A DNA stretch of 64,000 nt from Bacteroidota bacterium (GCA_025963725.1 JAOQAE010000006.1:806001-870000); one strand, 5' to 3'. Counted from the first letter of the stretch, positions 1 to 9,057 are shown. The notes: generated by a model not told the origin, from the letters alone. Translations and numbers: made by a program.

Positions 1-870
1 CAGGTTGCCGCACAAACCGTTTGCCCGGGTGATACTGCGGGTTTTGCCATAGGTGATCTTCAGCACACCCTTGGCCGTTCCTGCCCATACATTGCCAAGC
101 GAATCCCTGAAGAGCTTATATACCGTTTCAGAGAACTGCTTTTCGCTGATGATCTTAAACGACTGCGTTCCGGTGTATGCCTTTGAAGGATCGTACTCAT
201 GAATGCCGCGATAGCTGCTTACCCACACCTTATCATCGTTAATGAGGATATCGCGGATGCGGAGGTCCGACAAGCCATCCTTCATCGTAAAATGCTTCAT
301 GGTTTTGCCATCGTAGCAGAACACGCCGTTGAGCATGGTTGCGATCCAGGTATTGCCGAGCTTGTCCTGCTTGATCGACCATACCTGGTAGCTGCCGATG
401 GAATCATTGCGCGGAAAGCTTTTGAACTTTTTGCCATCGTACAGCACAATTCCGTCGCTGGTTCCGATCCATGTGTTTCCGTCGCTGTGCTTGTAAAAGC
501 AGTAAATGCCGGTTTCCCGGACGAGCGCGTCCTTAAACTGGTAGATCTTTTTATTGTATAAGCGGCTGAGGCCTTTTGTGGTGCCTATCCAGATGTTCCG
601 GTCATCGTACTCAAAAACGGAGAACACGCGGTTGTTGCTGAGCCCGTCGCGGGTGCTGTAATTGGTAAAGTGAAGTCCGTTGAAGCAGCTTACGCCGCCG
701 CCATTGGTAGCAAACCACATGTTGCCGTTATGGTCCTGCAGGAGGTCGATGATCTGGGATTGCGGGAGCCCGTCCTCGATGGAATAATTCTTAAAATTGA
801 GCAATTGGGCATTGGCGGCTATGCAAATGCAAAAGAGGAAAACGGATATGTACGATCTTTTAAAGTGCAC
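1..870 (-). CDS. Two-component-regulator propeller protein, 3' part missing
   Basis: Reading the complement from a GTG at 868-870 gives 290 codons that run off the left edge, so the C-terminal output domain is not visible. An in-frame stop three codons upstream fixes the start close to here. Residues 1-20 form a signal peptide (HFKRS, then a hydrophobic run ending NAQ). The rest is a chain of at least six propeller blades of the pattern N-x-W-x-G-T-x-x-G (NMWFATNGGG, NIWIGTTKGL, NTWIGTSDGI, NTWIATMLNG, NVWAGTAKGV). Proteins of this class are periplasmic sensors that usually continue into a Y_Y_Y domain, a membrane helix and either a histidine kinase, a SpoIIE phosphatase or a LuxR-type output. 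The complete paralogue at 20543-23689 suggests a SpoIIE ending, but this is inference. The gene is divergent from the ABC-F gene. Confidence 0.85.
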   Translation of the reverse strand, partial: MHFKRSYISVFLFCICIAANAQLLNFKNYSIEDGLPQSQIIDLLQDHNGNMWFATNGGGVSCFNGLHFTNYSTRDGLSNNRVFSVFEYDDRNIWIGTTKGLSRLYNKKIYQFKDALVRETGIYCFYKHSDGNTWIGTSDGIVLYDGKKFKSFPRNDSIGSYQVWSIKQDKLGNTWIATMLNGVFCYDGKTMKHFTMKDGLSDLRIRDILINDDKVWVSSYRGIHEYDPSKAYTGTQSFKIISEKQFSETVYKLFRDSLGNVWAGTAKGVLKITYGKTRSITRANGLCGNL

Positions 871-923
871 AAATGGTTATCGCGTGTAAAACATCTCTAA
901 AATAAAGGAAAAAAACCATATAA

Positions 924-2693
<1,770 letters not shown>

Positions 2694-2702
<9 letters not shown>

Positions 2703-2721
2703 GGAATGCGGCGTTTTTTTT
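2694..2721 (+). terminator. Intrinsic terminator after the ABC-F gene
   Basis: Stem AACGCTGCA (2694-2702) pairs with TGCGGCGTT (2707-2715), with one G-T pair and a GGAA loop, followed by a T run. The counterpart at 4793-4817 has the same left arm but a different loop and right arm. Confidence 0.75.
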
Positions 2722-2738
2722 GCCGCAGATTCGCAGAT
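2721..2738 (+). repeat. Short dispersed repeat, copy 1
   Basis: The 18-base string TGCCGCAGATTCGCAGAT also occurs at 7726-7743 downstream of a response regulator gene. Similar CGCAGATT strings are common intergenic repeats in this phylum, to my knowledge. Confidence 0.7.
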
Positions 2739-2768
2739 AAATGCATTATATAGTTTTTATTAAAGGAA

Positions 2769-2801
2769 TTTGGATTTGAGTATTAAAAAGAGGTAAGTTT
2801 G
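2769..2801 (+). promoter_or_regulatory. Promoter of the HEPN-type gene
   Basis: TAAGTTTG (2794-2801) fits the TAnnTTTG -7 element, and TTTG at 2769-2772 lies 21 bases upstream. The ATG follows 26 bases after the -7 box. Confidence 0.45.
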
Positions 2802-2827
2802 ATAAACAATATATTAATTGAATCATT

Positions 2828-4015
2828 ATGGATTGGAAAGAAGCCAAACATATAGAAAACAATCGTTACGATTTACCCGGCGACTGGTTAAAAATAGAAT
2901 ATTTTGAGGCGCTTAATATTCTATTTAGAGTAGAGAACTCTTTACGAATTTTCGTGTTTATCATTCTTAAAAACGAATTTCATGATAAATGGAAAGATCT
3001 ATCGATAACAAGTGATGATGCTGAGTCCTCTACTATTGGCGCTATTGCTAAAAGGCGTTTTTCTCAAGATAAAAATTATGCTTATTTAGGATACGTTATA
3101 ACAGGGCAATTACTTCATTTAACCAGCGGGGAGCTTATAAGAATTATAACATCTGATACTTATTGGAAGCTATTCAAAGGTTATTTTTTGGGGTCAAAAG
3201 AAATTATTAAAAATAAACTAGATGAAATTGGAAATGTTAGGAATTCTCTTGCTCATTTTAGGCCTATTAAAAAAGGAGATCTTGAGCTTGTTAAACAAAA
3301 TGCCATTCATACTCTTTCAGAAATTGAAAAAACTATGATTGATTTTATTATGTGTCCTGATATTGTGCCAACTAATACAGAAGATAATTGGTACAAAGAA
3401 ATTAAAATCATTGGCACGGAGGAGTGCAAAATACGATTTAAGCAAAGTAAGAAAGAAGAATGGATAAAATTAATTTTATCGTTTAACTCTCCTGTTATAG
3501 AAAGGGGTGATTCTTTCGGCTACGCAGCAACGACAGTTAATTTAAAAACAGACAAAATCTTAATCAATTACTTAAATCTTTCAAAGTACGCAATTAGCGT
3601 AACGGAATCCCTTCCTTCTGTTTATGTAAAAGAAAAAGACCTTGAAAAAATAGAATTTCTAAAGCATATACAGTTTACATTTAGTAAAAAAACTTTAGAA
3701 AACAAATATTCTGAAATCAAAACAGAATTAGAAAAAATTTTCTTGCACATATCTAAAGAACTCGAGCTCATAAAAGATGACAATTTAGCGCGGGGGAAAT
3801 TAATTGAAGTTGTTTCATGCTATTTCGAAAAACATGAATCCGGTGAATTTTATTTTTATGATGGGAGGGCATTTAGAACCAGTTACAATGAAGCAACACC
3901 AGTGGAATTCTGGGGTGAATATAATTATCCCTCATATGATTTTATCACTGATACTAATAAATACCCTTGGATGCCAGTACCTATCTCTGAAGATAAAAAT
4001 AACTTACCTTTTTAA
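2828..4015 (+). CDS. HEPN-domain protein, candidate defence or toxin RNase
   Basis: 395 residues, very rich in Lys, Ile, Glu and Asn, encoded in AT-rich DNA unlike its neighbours. The N-terminal ~175 residues are mostly helical and contain VRNSLAHFRP at 137-146, an R-X4-H motif (Arg138, His143). This is the catalytic signature of HEPN ribonucleases, and its context resembles the Swt1-like HEPN group (RNS-[IL]-AH followed by [RF]P). The C-terminal half (about 185-395) has no domain I recognise and ends in an aromatic, acidic region. HEPN proteins often act as RNases in toxin-antitoxin, abortive infection or CRISPR systems, which fits a transferred module with an XRE regulator. No signal peptide or membrane helix is seen. 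The HEPN call rests on the motif alone, and function is inference. Confidence 0.65.
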   Translation: MDWKEAKHIENNRYDLPGDWLKIEYFEALNILFRVENSLRIFVFIILKNEFHDKWKDLSITSDDAESSTIGAIAKRRFSQDKNYAYLGYVITGQLLHLTSGELIRIITSDTYWKLFKGYFLGSKEIIKNKLDEIGNVRNSLAHFRPIKKGDLELVKQNAIHTLSEIEKTMIDFIMCPDIVPTNTEDNWYKEIKIIGTEECKIRFKQSKKEEWIKLILSFNSPVIERGDSFGYAATTVNLKTDKILINYLNLSKYAISVTESLPSVYVKEKDLEKIEFLKHIQFTFSKKTLENKYSEIKTELEKIFLHISKELELIKDDNLARGKLIEVVSCYFEKHESGEFYFYDGRAFRTSYNEATPVEFWGEYNYPSYDFITDTNKYPWMPVPISEDKNNLPF

Positions 4016-4028
4016 TCCGACATCTATC

Positions 4029-4244
4029 TTACCAATTTATTAGATCTTTCAACCCAACACCCAACGCCTTCGAAATCTCCAACAAAGAATAAAGTGTTGG
4101 ATTAACCTTCCCATTTTCCAGCTTCTCAATAGCTTGGCGGTCCTTGCCGCAAGCCCGGGCAAGATCCGACTGGCTCCAACCTTTTTTGGCTCTGAGTTCC
4201 ACAATCCGTTGACCGATCTTTTTCTTTAGCTGTTCTTTAGTCAC
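4029..4244 (-). CDS. XRE-family helix-turn-helix regulator
   Basis: 71 residues starting at a GTG (4242-4244). Nearly the whole protein is one Cro/C1-type domain: IGQRIVELRAKKGWSQSDLA, then RQAIEKLENGKVNPTLYSLL, ending soon after the fifth helix (ALGVGLKDLINW). It has no extra catalytic or dimerisation part. It converges on the HEPN-type gene (13-base gap) and diverges from the small gene at 4333. The intergenic DNA between the divergent starts carries several TGTCA/TGACA half sites and a perfect palindrome, so autorepression and repression of the small gene are likely. Small XRE proteins of this type are common regulators of toxin-antitoxin and defence modules. Confidence 0.88.
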   Translation of the reverse strand: MTKEQLKKKIGQRIVELRAKKGWSQSDLARACGKDRQAIEKLENGKVNPTLYSLLEISKALGVGLKDLINW

Positions 4245-4276
4245 GGAACAAATGTCAGCCTATTATACGACAAAAA

Positions 4277-4337
4277 TGTCATACAGAAAGTTGACAAAGT
4301 AATTTTATTTATTAAATTTGTCATATAAAAATATGAC
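4277..4337. promoter_or_regulatory. Candidate XRE operator sites
   Basis: TGTCA (4277-4281) and TGACA (4292-4296) form an inverted repeat with a 10-base spacer that overlaps the -33 element. GTCATAT (4320-4326), AAAA and ATATGAC (4331-4337) form a perfect palindrome between the -7 box and the start codon. A further TGTCA lies at 4253-4257. The arms share TGTCA or GTCAT, which suits a dimeric regulator such as the adjacent XRE protein. Confidence 0.5.
4291..4320 (+). promoter_or_regulatory. Consensus Bacteroidota promoter of the small gene
   Basis: TTG at 4291-4293, 19 bases, then TAAATTTG at 4313-4320: an exact match to the TTG-N19-TAnnTTTG pattern. Transcription would start just before the ATG at 4333. 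Confidence 0.65.
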
Positions 4338-4578
4338 GATGAAAAGCGAAATAATTCTCAATGACAACCAAATCGCCTTACTTAACCAGCTTGAAAAGCT
4401 CTTCGAATATGCGCCCGCAGAGAGCATCAGTAAAAGCTTGCATGAAGTCTTTTTCAGCTATCTGCAAAACAACACAGATACATTTCCGGATAATTTTGAA
4501 ACAATTGCAGGAGATTTTCAGTTTCTGATGCAGTTCATACGGGAAGCCGAAAAGATCAGCGGTGACAAAAAAATATAA
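4333..4578 (+). CDS. Small protein of unknown function in the inserted module
   Basis: 81 residues, acidic and predicted mostly helical (IILNDNQIALLNQLEKLFEY; SISKSLHEVFFSYLQNN). I do not recognise a family. An in-frame TTG at 4318 would add five residues, but it overlaps the -7 promoter box, so ATG 4333 or ATG 4339 is preferred. It is transcribed away from the XRE gene from a well-formed promoter that carries palindromes likely bound by that regulator. Its size, acidity and helical content would suit an antitoxin or immunity partner of the HEPN-type protein, but nothing in the sequence proves this. It lies just before the right-hand copy of the ABC-F 3' end. Confidence 0.65.
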   Translation: MTMKSEIILNDNQIALLNQLEKLFEYAPAESISKSLHEVFFSYLQNNTDTFPDNFETIAGDFQFLMQFIREAEKISGDKKI

Positions 4579-4598
4579 CTTTAAGCCATGATAACAGC

Positions 4599-4726
4599 AC
4601 CGCATCATCGAGCTTACTCCAAACGGGGTGATCGACAAGCGCATGAGCTATGATGAGTACATTAAGGATGAAGGCGTGAAAGCATTAAGGGAAAAGATGT
4701 ACCCGAAGCTGGAGAAGGTAAAGTAG
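4599..4726 (+). pseudogene. Remnant of an ABC-F gene 3' end
   Basis: These bases encode the last 42 residues of the ABC-F protein (from RIIELTP to LEKVK, stop 4724-4726) with no upstream part and no start. Relative to the intact gene there are five changes, all synonymous. The pattern shows that this copy evolved under selection as part of a working gene before it was separated. It is not expected to be translated now. Confidence 0.9.
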
Positions 4727-4801
4727 AATTTACCGCCTTTTCGGCTTTGCTCAGGATAAACTCCGGCGGAGAGAGGCAAAGAGTATTATAAAAACGCTGC
4801 A
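4599..4801 (+). repeat. Direct repeat, right copy
   Basis: Second copy of 2500-2702: 203 bases, six mismatches, no indels. It begins abruptly inside an ABC-F codon context with no start codon and ends in the left arm of a terminator stem. Confidence 0.97.
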
Positions 4802-4817
4802 TTCTGCAGCGTTTTTT
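4793..4817 (+). terminator. Intrinsic terminator after the ABC-F remnant
   Basis: Perfect 9-base stem AACGCTGCA (4793-4801) and TGCAGCGTT (4805-4813), loop TTC, then a T run. It could still stop transcription leaving the inserted module. Confidence 0.75.
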
Positions 4818-4864
4818 ATTAGCAGGGTTCTTCCATTAGCGCTGTGATTCTTAAGCGGCACATA

Positions 4865-5323
4865 CTATTCAACCGAGGACAGTAACTCTTCGATTACTTC
4901 CTCCAAAGTATCCATATAATTTATGCTGATCCCATCCAGAAACGCCGTGCCGTATCGTTCATATATGTCGTTCTTACCGGCTGCCACGGCTTTTGCGAAC
5001 CAATCGGCATCAGGCAGCAGCTTGTAATGGCTATCCAGGCCCTTGAGCTTTACCTGTGGCTTCCAGACCGAAAAATACCATTCCATGCTTGGCTGATGAA
5101 AAGTGCCTAGCTTACGCTTGTCGAAAACAAGGTGCTTTGCCGGGAATTCATCCAGCATGTCAGACATCTTCAGGAAGATCGTTTTGAACTCCTCTATTGG
5201 AATATACTCTTCCTTAGCGACACACAGCATCATTCGGAGTGCCGCATTGTAGTAAGCCGAAGCATACGGACATTCATATACTGGTTTAAAATCCAGTCCC
5301 TTGTAAGTTGTAATTGTTTCCAT
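4865..5323 (-). CDS. SpoIIAA-like (STAS/SEC14-type) protein, tentative
   Basis: 152 residues, soluble, no signal peptide. The central segment LVFDKRKLGTFHQPSMEWYF (about 65-84), followed by a strand-helix pattern (HYKLLPDADWFAKAVAAGK), resembles Bacteroidota SpoIIAA-like/STAS proteins, in which a conserved D-x-R is followed by a Glu-Trp. I cannot confirm the family from sequence alone. It lies 3 bases downstream of the SpoIIE-type phosphatase gene and is very probably cotranscribed with it. An anti-sigma antagonist-like protein next to a PP2C phosphatase would make a partner-switching pair, which is an inference from context. Whether a phosphorylatable Ser is present is unclear. Confidence 0.6.
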   Translation of the reverse strand: METITTYKGLDFKPVYECPYASAYYNAALRMMLCVAKEEYIPIEEFKTIFLKMSDMLDEFPAKHLVFDKRKLGTFHQPSMEWYFSVWKPQVKLKGLDSHYKLLPDADWFAKAVAAGKNDIYERYGTAFLDGISINYMDTLEEVIEELLSSVE

Positions 5324-5326
5324 AGT

Positions 5327-6196
5327 TTAAAATTTAATGACGAGAAAAGACACGTCATCTGTTTGTTCGTTATTATTCTTCCAGTCGTTATGTGCCCCTT
5401 CAATAGTTTTACACAGGGTGGAGGCATCTTCGCCGGCATGTTCAACCAATATCTTTTTCAGGCGCGACCTGGTAAATTTTTTATTGTTGTCGCCTCCAAA
5501 TTGATCTGTAAGGCCATCTGAATACAACACCAGCTTCGCCCCTTTCGCATAATCCAGTTCAAACCTTTCAAATTCGCCTGCCGGTAACTCGCCAAGCGCA
5601 TTCTTCCCCGATGCAAGCTCCATGATGCTTCCATCATTCTTCATGTATAATCCCTTTGCGCGTGCTCCGCAATAACTGAGCTGCCCGGTTTCTGTTGAAA
5701 AAGAGAAAAAGCTGCCCTCCATGTGCGCAATTGAATAACTATCGTTCCTGAAGGTTTTAAAAAGCAGGGCACTTAGTTCTTTAACAATTACTTCCGGATC
5801 AGCCTGTGGTGATCGTGTCATGAGCTCATTCAATATCAGCGATCCTGAAATGCTGAGCATCGCTCCAGGGATTCCATGCCCGGTGCAGTCAAACAGCCCG
5901 AACATCACATTGTTGCCGGTTTGCTTTATAAACACAGAATCTCCACCGATGCCGATCTGCTGGATCACTTTAAAGTCGGCACCAGCGAACAGGCTATTCA
6001 GCAGAGACGCGTCCGGCATAAGCGAACCCTGGATCATACCGGCAAACCGGATGCTCGAAAAAATATGCTGGTGAGTTTCGGAAAGCTCCCTGTTTTTATT
6101 CTCCAGCTCATTCTGCAGCTCCATCATGTACCGCGTGGTCATGATCATCATTTCATTTTTTGATTGAAGCTGCTCTTTGTAATATTGCGCGTCCAC
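5327..6196 (-). CDS. SpoIIE/RsbU-type PP2C serine phosphatase
   Basis: 289 residues. Residues 1-45 form a coiled coil (KNEMMIM to NKNRELSETHQHI). The catalytic domain follows from IRFAGMIQGSLMP (about 49-61), the usual entry to SpoIIE domains. Metal-binding positions include Asp86 in GIGGDSVF, and Asp103 in LFDCTGHGIPGAML. The LVLYSDGLTDQFGG motif is near residue 230, and DDVSFLVIKF closes the domain. The usual SGD of the first motif reads GGD here, but the Asp is kept. No membrane segment or sensory domain is present, so activity may be set by a partner. It is cotranscribed with the SpoIIAA-like gene downstream. Known relatives dephosphorylate STAS anti-anti-sigma proteins; the target here is unknown. 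Confidence 0.88.
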   Translation of the reverse strand: MDAQYYKEQLQSKNEMMIMTTRYMMELQNELENKNRELSETHQHIFSSIRFAGMIQGSLMPDASLLNSLFAGADFKVIQQIGIGGDSVFIKQTGNNVMFGLFDCTGHGIPGAMLSISGSLILNELMTRSPQADPEVIVKELSALLFKTFRNDSYSIAHMEGSFFSFSTETGQLSYCGARAKGLYMKNDGSIMELASGKNALGELPAGEFERFELDYAKGAKLVLYSDGLTDQFGGDNNKKFTRSRLKKILVEHAGEDASTLCKTIEGAHNDWKNNNEQTDDVSFLVIKF

Positions 6197-6370
6197 AGTA
6201 TTTATGTTAATCTGTCTATCATTTCAAAAAGCATACCTGTATGCTTACCGTTCCCTTCTTCGGCAAAAAGCAATTGCAGTTCGACTAATATGGCCTTGTG
6301 TGGAAAACACTTCACGATTTATCGTCCCGAAGAAGAAATAGCAGGAAACATTCCGTTTCAAAGGATTCAT

Positions 6371-6378
6371 TATATTTG
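6371..6378 (+). promoter_or_regulatory. -7 element upstream of the beta-barrel gene
   Basis: TATATTTG matches TAnnTTTG, 37 bases before the ATG at 6416. No clear -33 element is seen. The rest of 6197-6415 holds nothing else I recognise. Confidence 0.35.
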
Positions 6379-6415
6379 AAATGCATTTAATCCTCTTATT
6401 CTAAAAACGCCTCCA

Positions 6416-7159
6416 ATGAAGCCAAAGGTAACTCTATTTTCAACTGCAATCTTTATTCTTTTTTTATCACAAGCCTTCGCGCAACCGGAAAAAGGCGACC
6501 GGATATTTGAAGGAAGCATTGGCAACCTGAGCTATACGATGAACAAGCCGGATGTTACCTACAATCCCTATTATACCAATTACAGGAGCTATGATTTACG
6601 CGCATCGATCTATCCGGGGATCGGGTATTTTTTCAGTGACCGGCTGGCAGGAGGATTTGTGCTGGACGGCAGCTATTCAAATTCGAGCACCCAGTCGGAC
6701 TGGATCCTGAGCCAGAACAACGCTATAAATAATCGCTTTGTAAGTTTCAACCTTTTGATAGTGCCTTATTGCCGCTATTATTTTGCAGGTAAGAAAACCA
6801 ACCGGTTTTATGCGGAACTACATTTCGGAGGTGGCGGCGGCATATCCGATTCACGTTCAGAAACCACTTACAGCTCTACCAACAATGGCGTTACACGTTT
6901 TCATTCACACGGTATCAATAACCAATGGACCACCGGCCTGATGATAGGGTTTAATCATTTTTTCACAAAGAACATAGCCTTCCAAACGGTAATAGGCCCC
7001 GATTATACCGTGCTTCATGGAACTGTGAATTATAGTTATTATGCCAACCCGGCCCAGTCGCTGGATATTATCAACGGCAATCTCAATTTTTCCTGGAAAT
7101 TCGGTTTCAGCATTCTCCTTCCTTCCAAAAAGAAAAAGGATGCGCCCGCTGCCGGATAA
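6416..7159 (+). CDS. Outer-membrane beta-barrel protein
   Basis: 247 residues with a signal peptide (MKPKVTLFSTAIFILFLSQAFA, cleavage before QPEKG). The mature part alternates polar and aromatic residues in amphipathic strands (YFFSDRLAGGFVLDGSY, YCRYYFAGKKTNRFYAELHF, WTTGLMIGFNHFFT, LNFSWKFGFSILLPSKKK), the pattern of an 8- to 10-strand outer-membrane barrel of the OmpW/OMP_b-brl type. After the final strand the protein ends in a basic tail (KKKKDAPAAG), which is not the usual aromatic C-terminal residue. The function is unknown. The gene stands alone between the SpoIIE operon (divergent) and a response regulator. Confidence 0.8.
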   Translation: MKPKVTLFSTAIFILFLSQAFAQPEKGDRIFEGSIGNLSYTMNKPDVTYNPYYTNYRSYDLRASIYPGIGYFFSDRLAGGFVLDGSYSNSSTQSDWILSQNNAINNRFVSFNLLIVPYCRYYFAGKKTNRFYAELHFGGGGGISDSRSETTYSSTNNGVTRFHSHGINNQWTTGLMIGFNHFFTKNIAFQTVIGPDYTVLHGTVNYSYYANPAQSLDIINGNLNFSWKFGFSILLPSKKKKDAPAAG

Positions 7160-7196
7160 TATTCTTATTCCCAAACACAATAATTAGGAATAAGAC

Positions 7197-7204
7197 TATC
7201 TTTG
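7197..7204 (+). promoter_or_regulatory. -7 element upstream of the response regulator
   Basis: TATCTTTG matches TAnnTTTG and lies 68 bases before the ATG at 7273. No convincing -33 partner is visible. Confidence 0.4.
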
Positions 7205-7272
7205 ATGCTCTGCGGGAAGAACAGCCGCACAGTTAATTCAATATTAATTATTACTAAAAAAAGCTACACAGC

Positions 7273-7698
7273 ATGAACAAACGCGGGCCAATTATGATCA
7301 TTGAGGATGATAAGGATGACCAGGAAATATTAGCGGAAGTATTTAAGGAATTGAATTACCGGAATGAGATCCTCTTTTATAACGATGGCCAGGAAGCACT
7401 GGACTATCTCACAAATACAGACACAGAGCCTTTCATTATCTTTTCGGATATCAATATGCCAAAGCTTGGCGGAATGGCACTGCGCGCAAAGATCCATGAA
7501 AATGAAGACCTGCGGATCAAGTCGATCCCCTACCTGTTCTTTTCCACAAGCGCAGAACAGGAACATGTGGTGGACGCTTATTCAAAATCGGTACAGGGAT
7601 TTTTTATAAAGCCTGCTGAGTTTGAAGAGATCAGGTCGACGATGAAGATCATTGTGGAGTACTGGCAGAAATGCGTATCACCGAACTATATTAAATAA
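7273..7698 (+). CDS. Single-domain response regulator (CheY-like)
   Basis: 141 residues, one receiver domain and no output domain. The acidic pocket is IIEDDKDD (about 9-16), the phosphoacceptor is the Asp in FSDINMPK (about residue 60), the switch Thr/Ser lies in LFFSTSAE, and the conserved Lys is in FFIKPAEF (about 114). The IEDDxDDxE form is the one commonly linked in Bacteroidota to hybrid or PAS-type kinases (Rcp1-like regulators). No kinase gene adjoins it. A paralogue is at 23725-24114. Confidence 0.9.
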   Translation: MNKRGPIMIIEDDKDDQEILAEVFKELNYRNEILFYNDGQEALDYLTNTDTEPFIIFSDINMPKLGGMALRAKIHENEDLRIKSIPYLFFSTSAEQEHVVDAYSKSVQGFFIKPAEFEEIRSTMKIIVEYWQKCVSPNYIK

Positions 7699-7725
7699 GC
7701 TCATTTTTCGGCTTCAGGATATTCT

Positions 7726-7743
7726 TGCCGCAGATTCGCAGAT
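7726..7743 (+). repeat. Short dispersed repeat, copy 2
   Basis: Exact 18-base match to 2721-2738. It lies just after the response regulator stop codon. Confidence 0.7.
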
Positions 7744-7822
7744 TTTAAAGGATTGATCGCCTTGCGACGATACTTGCGCGACGTCATTTCGAGTGTGCAT
7801 AAACATCCCGCTTTATTTAAAC

Positions 7823-8338
7823 ATGAATTTTTTACTTGCTCATAAAACAATCCTCAGAACCTCCTTAAGCAAGGAAGAAGTCATAAAACATCTTTCAGGC
7901 TTTATTTCACATGAAGAGCTTTTTGCATTCGGGCTCCTTGCAAAGGGTGAACGGAATTCTAAAAAGTCCTATGAAGGCAATATAAATGAAAACAAATTTA
8001 CGATTCAAAGGATCAGCAGGGAAGAAAGAAAGTCCTACACTCCCTTAATTTGCGGGATGATCCAGGATGATTTTAATGGCACGCTCATACACATCAAAAT
8101 AAAACCGGACAAGTTCTTTTACGTTTTTTTAATTCTTTTTATCGCCCTGCTTGCCTACAACGAATCTTTGTTTTTTCCTGTTGCTATTGAAACTAAAAAT
8201 GCCCTATTTGCATTGATGCCATTAGGGATGTTATTATTTGCCTATAGCATTATCCTTTACAAGTTTAACCGCGAAAGCAGAAAGGCCAAAGCAGATTTGA
8301 TGATGTTGCTGAATGCAGTGCCATATCTTAAATTATAA
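7823..8338 (+). CDS. Hypothetical membrane protein with two helices
   Basis: 171 residues from ATG 7823 (MNFLLAHKTI); an in-frame ATG at 7793 would add ten residues that do not look like part of the domain. Residues 1-100 form a mixed alpha/beta soluble part (SKEEVIKHL, KFTIQRISRE, GTLIHIKIKPDK). Two hydrophobic helices follow (FFYVFLILFIALLAY and ALFALMPLGMLLFAYSIILY), and a basic C-terminal helix ends the protein. The order is similar to small Bacteroidota proteins with an N-terminal SRPBCC-like or PH-like part and a C-terminal membrane hairpin, but I do not recognise a named family. The coding DNA is more AT-rich than its neighbours. Confidence 0.7.
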   Translation: MNFLLAHKTILRTSLSKEEVIKHLSGFISHEELFAFGLLAKGERNSKKSYEGNINENKFTIQRISREERKSYTPLICGMIQDDFNGTLIHIKIKPDKFFYVFLILFIALLAYNESLFFPVAIETKNALFALMPLGMLLFAYSIILYKFNRESRKAKADLMMLLNAVPYLKL

Positions 8339-8384
8339 TTTTAAAAAATTAAGTATCTTCGAAGAACAGAATCGCTCCTTCTGC

Positions 8385-9038
8385 ATGAAAAATCTTACTT
8401 TCTTCTTCATAGCCTTCCTGCTCATCAACGGAAGACTCACCGCGCAAACTAACCCTGAGGTTATTGCTCCCGCATTTGACGACAGCTATTCAAAAACCAT
8501 TAAGCTGCTTGAAGCCGGCGAAACCGATATTAATTACAGGGCATTCAGGGAAAGCTTCATTGAAAGTAAACAGTTCCTGGCGGCTTCACAGCAGTACAAA
8601 ATATTTGACAGCCTTAAAAAGGAAATGTATAAGCAGATGGGCAAATCGGATTACCCTGCCATCATTAAGGCAACAAAGGGAATGCTGAGCATCGATTATA
8701 CCAGCATGATCGCACATAAAATTCTGCAGCAAACCTATAAGATCATGGGGGACTCACTCAACTGGAAAAAATATCACGATATTGAGTTCGGCCTGCTGCG
8801 TTCCATAGTAAAAAACGGCGATGGCAAAACCTGTGAAACCGCATGGCCGGTGATCCAGATAGAAGAGGAATATTTTATACTCGATATGCTTGATGCTACT
8901 TTCAAAAAACAAAGCATTGATAATTCCGGCGGGCTTTGCGATAAAATGGAAGTAAAGGAAGGCAGAAAAAAGAAAACCTATTACTTCGAAGTAAGCAAAG
9001 TGTTTGAAGGCTATAAAAAACTTGAAAAAACCGATTAA
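8385..9038 (+). CDS. DUF4919-type secreted protein
   Basis: 217 residues from ATG 8385; the longer frame starting at 8313 has no signal character, whereas MKNLTFFFIAFLLINGRLTA-Q is a clean signal peptide. The mature part contains SYSKTIKLLEAGETDINYRAF, the opening pattern of the DUF4919 family, followed by helical repeats and a C-terminal KTYYFEVSKVFEGYKKLEK strand-helix. DUF4919 proteins are secreted or periplasmic proteins of unknown function in Bacteroidota. A TATCTTCG string at 8354-8361 is one base off the -7 consensus. The lipoprotein gene that follows starts 20 bases after its stop. Confidence 0.78.
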   Translation: MKNLTFFFIAFLLINGRLTAQTNPEVIAPAFDDSYSKTIKLLEAGETDINYRAFRESFIESKQFLAASQQYKIFDSLKKEMYKQMGKSDYPAIIKATKGMLSIDYTSMIAHKILQQTYKIMGDSLNWKKYHDIEFGLLRSIVKNGDGKTCETAWPVIQIEEEYFILDMLDATFKKQSIDNSGGLCDKMEVKEGRKKKTYYFEVSKVFEGYKKLEKTD

Positions 9039-9057
9039 TGCAATTGAATACGAAGCT

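Larger units (their letters stand above)
2703..4598. mobile_element. AT-rich inserted module between ABC-F 3'-end repeats
   Basis: About 1.9 kb lie between the two copies of the ABC-F 3' end. The segment holds a HEPN-type protein gene, a convergent XRE regulator and a small divergent gene. Its base composition differs sharply from the surroundings: 3661-3720 has 12 G+C of 60, while 2401-2460 has 31 of 60. There is no integrase, transposase or terminal inverted repeat. The silent-only coding divergence between the flanking copies suggests that the right or left copy came with the module from a related strain, through a single homologous crossover in the 3' end of the ABC-F gene. The order of events is inference. 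Confidence 0.75.

Noticed and set aside
199..561. Plus-strand open frame at the left edge
   Set aside because: The minus strand has a continuous propeller protein with clear repeated motifs and a signal peptide. The plus frame is its shadow.
6164..6379. 71-codon plus-strand frame between the SpoIIE gene and the barrel gene
   Set aside because: It overlaps the start of the SpoIIE gene on the other strand, has no family features, and no promoter fits it.
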